From Bacteroidales bacterium (GTDB lineage: Bacteria > Bacteroidota > Bacteroidia > Bacteroidales > UBA932): a stretch of DNA of 64,000 nt. This document shows, one piece after another, positions 1 to 8,817 of the stretch. The notes beneath the pieces were generated by a model. That model saw only the letters and a program-made list of their open reading frames with translations. It was not told the DNA's origin and made no database searches. The position numbers were made by a program, and so were the translations under genes. The first letter of the stretch is position 1. Every line of letters starts with the position of its first letter. The stretch covers positions 95,949 to 159,948 of the forward strand of contig JAFSJK010000010.1 in assembly GCA_017439305.1 (NCBI GenBank), given 5' to 3'.

Positions 1-12
1 AAAGGAAAATAG

Positions 13-1155
13 ATGTTCAATTATAAACTGACTGCCCAGGATCCCCAGTGCGCCGCCCGTGCGGGCGTGATCTCGACCGACCACGGTGAGATCCACACGC
101 CCATTTTCATGCCGGTGGGGACGGTCGGATCCGTCAAAGGCGTCTATCACAGGGATTTGGAGGAGGATATCCGGGCGGAGATCATTCTCGGAAACACCTA
201 CCACCTCTATCTGCGTCCCGGACTGGATACCCTCCGCAAGGCCGGCGGCCTGCACCGGTTCGAGCATTGGGACCGGCCCATCCTGACCGACAGCGGCGGC
301 TTCCAGGTCTTCTCCCTGGCCCCCATCCGGAAACTGACGCCGGAGGGTTGCCGTTTCGCCTCCCACATCGACGGTTCCCGCCATACTTTCACCCCGGAGA
401 ACAACGTGGACACCCAGCGCATCATCGGGGCCGACATCGTGATGGCCCTCGACGAATGCTGCCCCGGGGATGCGGACCTCCGTTATGCGACCAAGTCCCT
501 GAAACTCACCCAGGGCTGGCTGGAGCGCTTCGCCCGGCACTTCGACGAAACGGAACCCCTTTACGGCTATGGCCAGACCATGTTCCCCATCATCCAGGGC
601 TGCGTGTATCCGGAACTGAGGCGTCAGGCGGTGGAGCATGCGCTTACCCTGGACAATGACAACCGCGGCGGCTATGCCGTCGGTGGCCTGGCGGTAGGGG
701 AGCCTACCGAGAAGATGTATGAGATGCTGGAGATTACCTGCCCGCTCCTTCCGGTTAACAAGCCCCGGTACCTGATGGGCGTGGGTACGCCGGCGAACAT
801 CCTCGAAGGAATCGCCCGCGGCATCGACATGTTCGACTGCGTGATGCCCACCCGTAACGGACGGAACGGCATGCTCTTTACCTGGAACGGCGTCCTGAAC
901 ATGCGCAACTCCAAATGGACCGACGACTTTACGGAACTGGATCCGGAAGGCACTTCCTTCGTCGACCATTATTACACCCGTGCCTACCTCCACCATCTGT
1001 TCATCGCGAAGGAGATGTTTGCGGCGATGGTGGCGTCGGAGCATAACCTGGCCTTTTACCTGGACCTCGTCCGGACGGCCCGCCGCCACATCGAGGCGGG
1101 GGATTTCGCCGCCTGGAAGGATGTGACGGTCCGTAAGCTGATGCAACGCCTATGA
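13..1155 (+). CDS. tgt: queuine/preQ1 tRNA-guanine transglycosylase
   Basis: This 380-residue protein exchanges guanine 34 of GUN-anticodon tRNAs for a queuosine precursor in the cytoplasm. The first catalytic Asp is D93 in TDSGGFQVF, and the nucleophile region is GIDMFDCVMPTRNGRNG (about 270-286, D275). The usual C-terminal zinc cysteines are not visible: the stretch before YTRAYLHHL reads LDPEGTSFVDHY. From memory this is also so in other Bacteroidetes Tgt proteins, which I could not verify. The gene ends in TGA, and that stop overlaps the ATG of the next gene (ATGA), so UGA must terminate here. Length and motifs make the identification secure. Confidence 0.96.
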   Translation: MFNYKLTAQDPQCAARAGVISTDHGEIHTPIFMPVGTVGSVKGVYHRDLEEDIRAEIILGNTYHLYLRPGLDTLRKAGGLHRFEHWDRPILTDSGGFQVFSLAPIRKLTPEGCRFASHIDGSRHTFTPENNVDTQRIIGADIVMALDECCPGDADLRYATKSLKLTQGWLERFARHFDETEPLYGYGQTMFPIIQGCVYPELRRQAVEHALTLDNDNRGGYAVGGLAVGEPTEKMYEMLEITCPLLPVNKPRYLMGVGTPANILEGIARGIDMFDCVMPTRNGRNGMLFTWNGVLNMRNSKWTDDFTELDPEGTSFVDHYYTRAYLHHLFIAKEMFAAMVASEHNLAFYLDLVRTARRHIEAGDFAAWKDVTVRKLMQRL

Positions 1156-2240
1156 TCGGAGTCAAGAAACTCGACCGGTATATCATCGGGAAGTTCATGG
1201 GGTCCTTCTTCGTGGCCCTGGCGCTTCTGACGGTCATCGTGATCATCTTCGACGTGAGCGAGAAGATCGACGATTTCGTCCAGAAGGAGGCGCCCCTGCG
1301 GGCCATCATCGTGGACTATTACCTGAACTTCATCCCGTACTTCATGAACATGTACAGCCCGATGGTCGTATTCCTGACGGTGATCCTGTTCACGTCCAAG
1401 ATGGCGCAGAATTCCGAGATCGTCGCGATTCTGTCGTGCGGCGTGAGTTTCCACCGGATGATGGTCCCGTACCTTGTTTCGGCGGCTCTGGTCGCCCTGC
1501 TGTCCCTCGGACTGGGCTTGTGGGTGATTCCACGGGCGAACGTGACCCGGGTGGCCTTCGAGCAGAAATACAACCCGCGGGCCAAGGTCAAGTTCGGCCA
1601 CGACATGCATTACAAGCTGGAGGACAACAAGTACGTGTACATCGAGTCCTTCAGCGGCTGGAACAATACCGCCTACAACTTCACCCTCGAGCAGATTTCC
1701 GACGAGCATCTGGTCTCGAAGCTCTCCGCCGAATCGGCCCAGTGGGACAGCCTGGCGGGGAAATGGAAGCTGAGGAACTGGTTCATCCGCGAGTACGGCG
1801 AAGGCCTGCAGGACCGGATCCGGACCGGAAAACAGCTCGATACGACCCTCAGCCTCACCATTGACGATTTCTATTACAACGAATACACCATCGAGCGCCT
1901 GGACAAGAAACAGCTCGACCAGCTCATCGATACCCAGGTCGCCCGGGGTGACGCGACAGTGATGAATGCGCAGATGGAGAAACACCGGCGCTACTCGATG
2001 CCCCTGTCGGCCATCATCCTTACGGTCATCGGCGTCGCCCTGTGCTCCAAGAAAAAGCGGGGCGGCATGGGATGGAACATCGCCATGGGCCTGGCCCTCG
2101 GCTTCTCGTACGTCCTGTTCGAACAGTTCAGCAAGATGTTCGTCGTCACAGGCACTTTGCCGGCCGGCATCGCCACCTGGATCCCGAACATCCTGTATGC
2201 GATTATCGCTACCATCCTGTATGTCCTTGCCCCCAAGTAA
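1152..2240 (+). CDS. LptF/LptG-family (YjgP/YjgQ) permease
   Basis: This 362-residue inner-membrane protein belongs to the LptF/LptG family, the permease subunits of the lipopolysaccharide export ABC transporter. It has an N-terminal transmembrane block (about 15-115, including [10 protein letters not shown]-type start residues and [21 protein letters not shown]-like helices), a periplasmic middle domain rich in charged residues, and three C-terminal membrane segments (about 275-360). Its start overlaps the tgt stop by 4 nt, implying translational coupling. I cannot tell LptF from LptG by sequence alone. A single LptFG-like gene next to tgt is a common Bacteroidetes arrangement as I recall it. 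Confidence 0.85.
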   Translation: MIGVKKLDRYIIGKFMGSFFVALALLTVIVIIFDVSEKIDDFVQKEAPLRAIIVDYYLNFIPYFMNMYSPMVVFLTVILFTSKMAQNSEIVAILSCGVSFHRMMVPYLVSAALVALLSLGLGLWVIPRANVTRVAFEQKYNPRAKVKFGHDMHYKLEDNKYVYIESFSGWNNTAYNFTLEQISDEHLVSKLSAESAQWDSLAGKWKLRNWFIREYGEGLQDRIRTGKQLDTTLSLTIDDFYYNEYTIERLDKKQLDQLIDTQVARGDATVMNAQMEKHRRYSMPLSAIILTVIGVALCSKKKRGGMGWNIAMGLALGFSYVLFEQFSKMFVVTGTLPAGIATWIPNILYAIIATILYVLAPK

Positions 2241-2241
2241 C

Positions 2242-2673
2242 ATGAAAGTGAAGATTGTCAACAAGTCCGGCCAGCCGCTGCCGGCCTATGCCACCGCGCT
2301 TTCCGCCGGAATGGATCTCCGGGCCGACCTGGAAGCCCCCGTCATCCTGGAACCTCTCGAGCGGATCCTGGTGCCTACGGGCCTTTTCATCGCCCTTCCG
2401 GCCGGATTCGAGGCGCAGGTGCGCCCCCGCAGCGGCCTCGCCGCCAAGCACGGCGTCACCGTGCTGAACACCCCCGGCACCATCGACGCCGACTACCGGG
2501 GCGAAATCAAGGTCATCCTCGTGAACCTGTCCCATACCCCATTCACCATCGTTCCCGGCGAGCGGATCGCCCAGATGGTCGTCGCCCGTCACGAACGGGT
2601 GGAATGGGAGGAAGCGGAATCCCTGGACGAAACGGCCCGCGGTGAGGGCGGATTCGGAAGTACTGGAAGATAA
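2242..2673 (+). CDS. dut: dUTP diphosphatase
   Basis: This trimeric-type dUTPase of 143 residues hydrolyses dUTP to dUMP and PPi. All five family motifs are present in order: [33 protein letters not shown] and the C-terminal glycine-rich [10 protein letters not shown]. The frame is open further upstream, inside the permease gene. I chose the ATG at 2242 because it lies one base after the preceding TAA and gives the normal family length. It is followed by murF after 4 nt, so the two probably share a transcript. Confidence 0.96.
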   Translation: MKVKIVNKSGQPLPAYATALSAGMDLRADLEAPVILEPLERILVPTGLFIALPAGFEAQVRPRSGLAAKHGVTVLNTPGTIDADYRGEIKVILVNLSHTPFTIVPGERIAQMVVARHERVEWEEAESLDETARGEGGFGSTGR

Positions 2674-2677
2674 TACT

Positions 2678-3973
2678 ATGGAAATCAACGAACTGTATGC
2701 TCTTTTCCTGGCCTCCAAGGGGGTGAACACGGATACCCGCACCCTGGAACCGGGACAGATCTTCGTCGCCCTCAAAGGGGAAACTTTCGACGGAAACACC
2801 TATGCCCTGAAAGCGCTGGAGGGCGGCGCGGCGTATGCTGTCGTCAATGAATACGTGGAGGGCGATGATTCCCGCCTGATCAAGGTCCCAGACACCCTAC
2901 GCACCCTGAAGGAATTGGCCGCTTTCCATCGGCGTCAGCTGGGCATTCCTGTCATCGGCCTGACCGGTACCAACGGGAAGACGACCACGAAGGAGCTTAT
3001 CCGCGAAGTCCTTTCCACCCATTATCGCGTCGCTGCGACCAAGGGCAACCTGAACAACGATATCGGCGTGCCCCTGACGGTCCTGTCTATCGGTTCCGAG
3101 GCGGAAATCGCCGTCGTGGAAATGGGCGCCAGCCATCCCGATGACATATCGGCCCTGACCTGGGTAAGCCAGCCCGACTACGGACTCATTACCAACGTGG
3201 GCAAGGCCCATCTGCTGGGATTCGGCAGCTTTGAGGGGGTCAAGAAAGCCAAGGGACAGCTATATGACTGGCTGTCGGAGCATGACGGGCAGGCCTTTGT
3301 CAATGTGGACGACGAAAACCTGTATGGCATGGCCGTCTCCCGGCCGCTGTCCATCATCCCGTACGGGGTGGCCGGCGAGGACGCCGTCATCCTGCCCACC
3401 TCGGCCGACCAGCCTTACCTGCGGATGGAAATCGGCGGACAAGAGCTTGATACACACCTTGTCGGGGCTTACAATTCCGCCAACGTGATGGGCGCTCTCG
3501 CCGTCGGCCGCCAGTTCGGCATCTCCCTGGAAGAGGGAATGGCCGCCATCGCCGCCTATGTGCCCTCCAACAACCGTTCGCAGATGACCCGGACGGAGCG
3601 CAATGTCGTCATCGAGGATGCCTACAATGCCAATCCCTCGTCGATGGCCGCCGCCCTGGACAATTTCGCCGCCCTGGCGGATCCGTGCAAGATCGTCATG
3701 CTGGGCGATATGCGCGAGTTGGGGGAGGATTCCGTTCAGGAGCATATCGGCATCGTGAAGAAACTGGATACCTGCGGCTTGACCCATGCCTGCCTGGTAG
3801 GGGAGGAATTCCGGAAAGCACTGCAGGAAGCCGGAACGCCTGCCTATGTCAAGTGGTTCGCCACGTCCGACGACCTGGCCGCAGCGCTGGCCGAACGTCC
3901 CTTGACGGGTGCGACAGTCCTCGTCAAAGGCTCCAACAGCATGCGGATGGGAAAGGTCCTTCCTACGCTTTAG
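2678..3973 (+). CDS. murF: UDP-MurNAc-tripeptide--D-Ala-D-Ala ligase
   Basis: This cytoplasmic Mur ligase of 431 residues adds D-Ala-D-Ala to the peptidoglycan precursor. The ATP-binding loop is GLTGTNGKTTTKEL (about 101-114), followed by the Mur-ligase central domain (KGNLNNDIGVPLT, EMGASHPDDI) and a C-terminal domain with DAYNANPSSM. I chose the ATG at 2678 over the earlier in-frame start because it follows the dut stop by 4 nt and starts a typical N-terminus. The 3' end overlaps the convergent PAP2 gene by 11 nt. Confidence 0.94.
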   Translation: MEINELYALFLASKGVNTDTRTLEPGQIFVALKGETFDGNTYALKALEGGAAYAVVNEYVEGDDSRLIKVPDTLRTLKELAAFHRRQLGIPVIGLTGTNGKTTTKELIREVLSTHYRVAATKGNLNNDIGVPLTVLSIGSEAEIAVVEMGASHPDDISALTWVSQPDYGLITNVGKAHLLGFGSFEGVKKAKGQLYDWLSEHDGQAFVNVDDENLYGMAVSRPLSIIPYGVAGEDAVILPTSADQPYLRMEIGGQELDTHLVGAYNSANVMGALAVGRQFGISLEEGMAAIAAYVPSNNRSQMTRTERNVVIEDAYNANPSSMAAALDNFAALADPCKIVMLGDMRELGEDSVQEHIGIVKKLDTCGLTHACLVGEEFRKALQEAGTPAYVKWFATSDDLAAALAERPLTGATVLVKGSNSMRMGKVLPTL

Positions 3974-4559
3974 CCGGCTCCAGCCAGCGGCGGATTACCC
4001 CGCGGCCCAAGGCGGCGGTAAACAGGCCTACCGCAATCCCGAAAACGGTTCCGACCAGGATGTCCCCGAAATAGTGGGCCGCCATCATTACGCGGCTCAC
4101 CGCTACGAGGAATGCCCAAAGGAGGGCGCACCAGCCGTAAACCTTATAGTCATGGGACGGATCGTTGAGCCGGAATCCCAGCCAGGAACAGACTGCGAAT
4201 CCGAAGGCGTTGCTCGCGTGTCCGGAGAAGAAACCGAAGAAACTGTACCGGCTCAGCGGCCAGTGAAGCCCATGCTGGAGCATCCAGGTGGAATAGCACG
4301 GCCGCAGCCGTCCGATGCCGTCCTTGATGTGGGCGGAAATCTGGTCGGCCAGGACGACGGTCAGTACGCAGGACAGGATGACCACCAGCCCCTTTTTCCA
4401 ACCCAGCCGGTAGATCATCATCCCCATGATGGCGCCATAGGCCGGAAACCAGATCCGGATGTCCGAGAGGAACATCCAGAACGGGTCCGTGAATGCGGAA
4501 TGGAAGCCGTTGAGCCAGAGGGTGATATCCTGGTCTATGCCGATGAGCCGCTCCAACAT
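3963..4559 (-). CDS. PAP2-superfamily membrane phosphatase
   Basis: This 198-residue integral membrane protein has the three PAP2 signature motifs: KDGIGRLRPC (K-x6-RP), FSGHASN (the PSGH position, with Phe for Pro) and SRVMMAAHYFGD (SR-x5-H-x3-D). Enzymes of this family dephosphorylate lipid phosphates such as undecaprenyl pyrophosphate or phosphatidic acid on the outer face of the inner membrane. It sits 1 nt downstream of obg and is probably co-transcribed with it. The exact substrate cannot be told from sequence. Confidence 0.85.
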   Translation of the reverse strand: MLERLIGIDQDITLWLNGFHSAFTDPFWMFLSDIRIWFPAYGAIMGMMIYRLGWKKGLVVILSCVLTVVLADQISAHIKDGIGRLRPCYSTWMLQHGLHWPLSRYSFFGFFSGHASNAFGFAVCSWLGFRLNDPSHDYKVYGWCALLWAFLVAVSRVMMAAHYFGDILVGTVFGIAVGLFTAALGRGVIRRWLEPAKA

Positions 4560-4560
4560 G

Positions 4561-5553
4561 CTACTTGTTCAGGGCTTTCCAGAGTTCTTCCTTGAGTTCG
4601 TTCAGCCCCGTCTGCGCGACGGAGGAAATGAACACGTGCGGAATGCCCTCGGGAAGCTTTTTCTCAATCTTTTTCCGCTCCTTTTCGTCGATGAGGTCGG
4701 TCTTTGTGACCGCCAGGACGCGGTCCTTCACCAACAGTTCGGGGTTGTATTCCTTGAGCTCGTTGAGAAGGATTTCATAGCATTTGGCCACGTCCGGCTC
4801 GTCGGCGGCGACCATGAACAGCAGGACGGAGTTCCGCTCGATGTGCCGCAGGAACCGCATCCCGATGCCGCGGCCTTCGTGGGCGCCTTCGATGATGCCG
4901 GGAATGTCGGCCATGACGAAGGAACGGTCGTCATAATACTTGACGATGCCCAGGTTCGGCTCCAGGGTAGTGAAGGCGTAATTGGCGATCTTGGGCTTCG
5001 CCGAGGTGATGGCGGCGAGGAGGGTGGACTTGCCCGCGTTCGGGAACCCGACCAGGCCGACATCGGCCAGCACCTTCAGTTCCAGGATGAACCAGCCTTC
5101 GACGCCTTCCTCACCGGGTTGTGCGTAGCGCGGGGTCTGGTTGGTGGGCGACTTGAAATGGTCGTTGCCCCAGCCGCCGCGGCCGCCCTCGCACAGGATG
5201 TACTCCTGGCCGGGCTCTACGATTTCGGTGATGATCTCATCGGTCTCCGCGTCCTTGACGGTTACGCCGAGAGGCACTTCCAGGACGATGTCCGCCCCGT
5301 TCCTGCCCCGGCGGAGGGCCGCTCCGCCCGGGTCGCCGTTCTCCGCCCGCACGACCTTCCGGTAGCGCAGGTGGATGAGCGTCCAGAACTGCGGGTTCGC
5401 CCGAAGGATGATGTGTCCGCCGCGTCCGCCGTCGCCGCCGTCCGGACCGCCCTTGGGTACATATTTCGCCCTGTGCAGATGCATCGACCCGGCTCCGCCG
5501 TGTCCGCTCGCACAGAAGATTTTCACGTAGTCTATGAAATTCGATTCGGCCAT
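4561..5553 (-). CDS. obg: Obg-family GTPase
   Basis: This ribosome-associated GTPase is involved in late 50S assembly. The N-terminal Obg fold is glycine-rich ([12 protein letters not shown] near residue 35). The G domain has G1 [10 protein letters not shown]3 DIPGIIEGA and G4 TKTD. The protein is 330 residues from the ATG at 5553 (MAESNF). An upstream in-frame ATG at 5574 would add seven residues but would crowd the divergent promoter region. It lacks the long acidic C-terminal extension of E. coli ObgE. Confidence 0.93.
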   Translation of the reverse strand: MAESNFIDYVKIFCASGHGGAGSMHLHRAKYVPKGGPDGGDGGRGGHIILRANPQFWTLIHLRYRKVVRAENGDPGGAALRRGRNGADIVLEVPLGVTVKDAETDEIITEIVEPGQEYILCEGGRGGWGNDHFKSPTNQTPRYAQPGEEGVEGWFILELKVLADVGLVGFPNAGKSTLLAAITSAKPKIANYAFTTLEPNLGIVKYYDDRSFVMADIPGIIEGAHEGRGIGMRFLRHIERNSVLLFMVAADEPDVAKCYEILLNELKEYNPELLVKDRVLAVTKTDLIDEKERKKIEKKLPEGIPHVFISSVAQTGLNELKEELWKALNK

Positions 5554-5620
5554 GATGATCCGCTTTGCCTGCAAAGATACCGTTTTTTTCGGAATGGGTG
5601 GAAGAATCGAAAAATAATCC

Positions 5621-5628
5621 TAAATTTG
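5621..5628 (+). promoter_or_regulatory. sigma-ABfr type -7 box
   Basis: TAAATTTG matches the Bacteroidetes -7 consensus TAnnTTTG and lies 35 nt before the ATG of the Big2/Omp28 lipoprotein. The region between obg and that gene is divergent, so obg needs a separate promoter on the other strand. Confidence 0.6.
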
Positions 5629-5663
5629 TAGTAACTGCAATTTGATAACCTATTCATCTAATA

Positions 5664-8600
5664 ATGAAAAGAATCCTGCTTTTCTTATTCCCGTTTCTTC
5701 TCCTTGCGGTTGCGGTATCGTGTTCGCAGATAGGGGAGAAGGAGATTGCCGTGGAGTCTGTCACCCTGAGTCAGCCCACGGCCGAGATGCTGATCGGGGA
5801 AACCATCAAGCTGGTGGCAACCGTCCTGCCGGGCAATGCTTCGGACAAGTCCGTGAACTGGGCTTCGTCCAAACAGTCCGTGGCGACGGTGACTCCCTTC
5901 GGCGAAGTCAAGGCCTTGGAAGTGGGAACGTCCACCATTACGGCGTCCTGCAGCGGAAAATCCGCCACATGTGTGGTTACGGTGTCCAAGGGTGCCGTCA
6001 AAGTCGTATCCGTTACCTTGGACCGGTCGGATTGCAAGCTGTCGGTAGGCGATGAGATTGTTCTCACGGCAACCGTAGCCCCGGACAACGCAACGGACAA
6101 GGCGGTCAGCTGGCAAAGTTCGAATCCCCTGGTCGCCAGCGTCGACCAGGGCGGTAGGGTGAAAGGTCTCTCGGAAGGAAAGGCTACCGTCACCGCAACG
6201 GCGGGCGGCCAGTCGGCCAGTTGCGAGGTGACGGTTTCCCAGGATGTGATTCCCGTCGCTTCGGTCGGATTGGACCGCACGTCGGTCACGCTGGAAGAAA
6301 AGCAGCGTACCCAGCTGATCGCAACGGTCAGTCCCGGTGACGCTACGGACAAGACCGTTACGTGGTCCACGTCCGATCCTTCTGTTGCGACGGTGGACCA
6401 GGAAGGCTGGGTGACGGCGGTCAAGGAAGGAAGCGCCACCATCACGGCGAAGGCCGGCGCGCAGTCCGCAAAATGCAGCGTTACCGTCCAGAACAAGGTA
6501 ATCCACGTTACTTCGGTTTCCATCAACAAGTCCAGCCTGCAGCTGACGAAGGGGCAGTCGGAAACCCTGACAGCTACGGTCAGCCCCTCGGATGCCACGG
6601 ACAAGACCGTCACATGGAGCAGTTCAGACGCAACGATCGCCAGCGTGACCAAGGATGGCAAGGTGACGGGCCTCAAGGGCGGCAGTGTCACCGTGACGGC
6701 GAAGGCCGGTGAAAAATCGGCGGAATGCAGTGTCACCGTGACCGTTCCGGTCGAGGATGTCTCCCTGGACCGCACCAGCGTGACCCTGGAAGAAAAGCAG
6801 ACCACGACGCTGGTCGCGACGGTCAGTCCTTCCGATGCCACGGACAAGACGGTATCCTGGTCATCATCCGACAGCGATGTCGCAACGGTGGACCAGAACG
6901 GCAAAGTGACGGCTATAAAGGAAGGTGTCGCAACTGTCAAGGCGGAAGCGGGCGGCAAGTCAGCCACCTGTTCCGTCACGGTCAGCAAGGCCGTGGTGCC
7001 GGTTTCTTCCATCAGCCTGGATGTGAGCCGTCTGGACCTGGTGATCGGCGGCACGGCCACCCTGACGGCCACGGTAGCTCCGGATGACGCTACGGACAAG
7101 ACCGTTACTTGGAGCAGCACGGATGCGACGGTCGTCAGCGTGGACCAGAAGGGCAAGGTGACGGCCCTGAAGGGCGGTACGGCAACGATTACGGCCAAAG
7201 CCGGCGAGAAGTCGGCCAATGCCCTGGTCGACGTGATGGAAGTGACGCCTGCTGCCCTGGAAGTGGACGGAGAAGGGGAGAATTTCGATGTCACGGTCAT
7301 CACGACCCGCTCCTATCACGTGAGTTCCAAGCCGGATTGGATTACGGAGAAATCCGTGGAGAAACAGGTCCATCATTTTGAAGCGGCTCCCAACGATAAG
7401 ACGGAGGAAAGGACCGGCATCATCGTCTTCTGTGATGATGTGGGTTCCTGCATCCCCTGCGAAGTGACGCAGAAGGGCAACTTCGGACTGGCCTTGACCC
7501 CCGAGGAACTCACTTTTGAGCTGGAAGGTGGGGAGGGCACTCTCAGTGTCGTTACTGCGCTGAACTGGACGGCTTCTTCCAACGCCTCCTGGTGCCGGAT
7601 CTCTCCCGCGAGCGGCTCCGGAAAGGGAACCGTGAAGGTGACGGTCGACGAGTATCGGGTGGTCGGCGACCGCAATGCCGTCATTACGGTCAAAGCCGGA
7701 GACGTCGTCCGTACGGTCAGCATCTCCCAGCACGGTGTCATTCCGTTCTCCGTTTCTCCCGCCTCGGTGGATCTGGGAGAAGAGGGCGGCAGTTTCGAAG
7801 TGACGGTGTCCGGTTCCTATGGGTATCACGTCAGCGGAATGCCCGATTGGATCAGCCAGACCTCCGTCAAGGACAGGGTCCATACGTTCCAGGCGACGGC
7901 CAATTCCGCACTGGAGGTACGCAGCGGGGTGGTTACTTTCTGCGATGACGAAGGAACCTGCCTGTCTGTCTTCGTGCAGCAGGCCGCCCACCTCCGTGGA
8001 CCGGACGAAGTGGACTGGTCCAAAGAGTTCTACCACCGCTCCCTGTTCATGCGCTTTACTGCTACCTGGTGCGGATGGTGTCCGCGGATGGCCTCCGCCG
8101 CGAAACTGGCCCAACAACAGAATCCGGGCAAGATCGAGGCGCTCAGCCTGCACGGAAGCGGGAGCAATCTGGTATTCCAGGCCGGCAGTACGCTGGAAAA
8201 CACCTATGGCATCACCGGCTATCCGAGCGGCGTAATGGACGGCCGGAAGCGGATTGCCAACTATGAGATGGAGACGTCGGCCAGCTACATTTCCGAGGCC
8301 CTCAGGCAGCGGGAGGCGGCCTATCCCACCGTTTCCGCGATCGGATGGACCTCTTCCTTCTCCGGCCAGAAACTGTCCCTCGAAACCTATGTCTTCATCA
8401 AGGAACCGGGTAACTACAAGTACACGGTCCTGCTGGTGGAGGACGATATCGTCGGCTATCAGGCCGATTATGAAAACGGAGACCATCAGGATTATCACCA
8501 CACAGGAATCGCCCGGGTGGCGGTGACCAGCATTTCCGGTGAGGCATTCTCGACCTCGTCCTCCAATACGGTGAAGACCAAGTCCTTCACAGTCAATCTT

Positions 8601-8813
8601 CCTTCTTCCTATAAGAAGGAGAATCTCCGGATCCTCGTCTACGTGCAGCGGGCCTATGGCTCCCTGTCCAAGATCGAGTCTTCCGACTATGACGGTTACT
8701 TCGTAGACAACTGCGCTTCGGGCAAGGCCGGCGGTACCATGCGTCCCGCTGTCGTCTCCGAGGCCGGCGGGGGAAACGAGGACTTCATCGATGGTAAACC
8801 CATTAACTGGTAA
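5664..8813 (+). CDS. lipoprotein with six Big2 domains, BACON-like domains and Omp28-like domain
   Basis: This 1049-residue surface lipoprotein has an SPII signal with lipobox AVSC (Cys20). Six tandem Big2 (bacterial Ig-like group 2) repeats cover about 29-525, each with the form SVxLDxxxxxL, ATVxPxxATDKxVxW and GKxTVTA. BACON-like segments follow (about 530-770; motifs KPDWI, ASWCRISPASGSG, MPDWI). The C-terminal domain (about 790-1049) begins RFTATWCGWCPRM, a CxxC thioredoxin-like motif typical of Omp28-related proteins. It is the first of three same-strand surface genes (next start 5 nt after its stop). A binding or redox role outside the cell is inferred, and the ligand is unknown. Confidence 0.85.
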   Translation: MKRILLFLFPFLLLAVAVSCSQIGEKEIAVESVTLSQPTAEMLIGETIKLVATVLPGNASDKSVNWASSKQSVATVTPFGEVKALEVGTSTITASCSGKSATCVVTVSKGAVKVVSVTLDRSDCKLSVGDEIVLTATVAPDNATDKAVSWQSSNPLVASVDQGGRVKGLSEGKATVTATAGGQSASCEVTVSQDVIPVASVGLDRTSVTLEEKQRTQLIATVSPGDATDKTVTWSTSDPSVATVDQEGWVTAVKEGSATITAKAGAQSAKCSVTVQNKVIHVTSVSINKSSLQLTKGQSETLTATVSPSDATDKTVTWSSSDATIASVTKDGKVTGLKGGSVTVTAKAGEKSAECSVTVTVPVEDVSLDRTSVTLEEKQTTTLVATVSPSDATDKTVSWSSSDSDVATVDQNGKVTAIKEGVATVKAEAGGKSATCSVTVSKAVVPVSSISLDVSRLDLVIGGTATLTATVAPDDATDKTVTWSSTDATVVSVDQKGKVTALKGGTATITAKAGEKSANALVDVMEVTPAALEVDGEGENFDVTVITTRSYHVSSKPDWITEKSVEKQVHHFEAAPNDKTEERTGIIVFCDDVGSCIPCEVTQKGNFGLALTPEELTFELEGGEGTLSVVTALNWTASSNASWCRISPASGSGKGTVKVTVDEYRVVGDRNAVITVKAGDVVRTVSISQHGVIPFSVSPASVDLGEEGGSFEVTVSGSYGYHVSGMPDWISQTSVKDRVHTFQATANSALEVRSGVVTFCDDEGTCLSVFVQQAAHLRGPDEVDWSKEFYHRSLFMRFTATWCGWCPRMASAAKLAQQQNPGKIEALSLHGSGSNLVFQAGSTLENTYGITGYPSGVMDGRKRIANYEMETSASYISEALRQREAAYPTVSAIGWTSSFSGQKLSLETYVFIKEPGNYKYTVLLVEDDIVGYQADYENGDHQDYHHTGIARVAVTSISGEAFSTSSSNTVKTKSFTVNLPSSYKKENLRILVYVQRAYGSLSKIESSDYDGYFVDNCASGKAGGTMRPAVVSEAGGGNEDFIDGKPINW

Positions 8814-8817
8814 GGCG

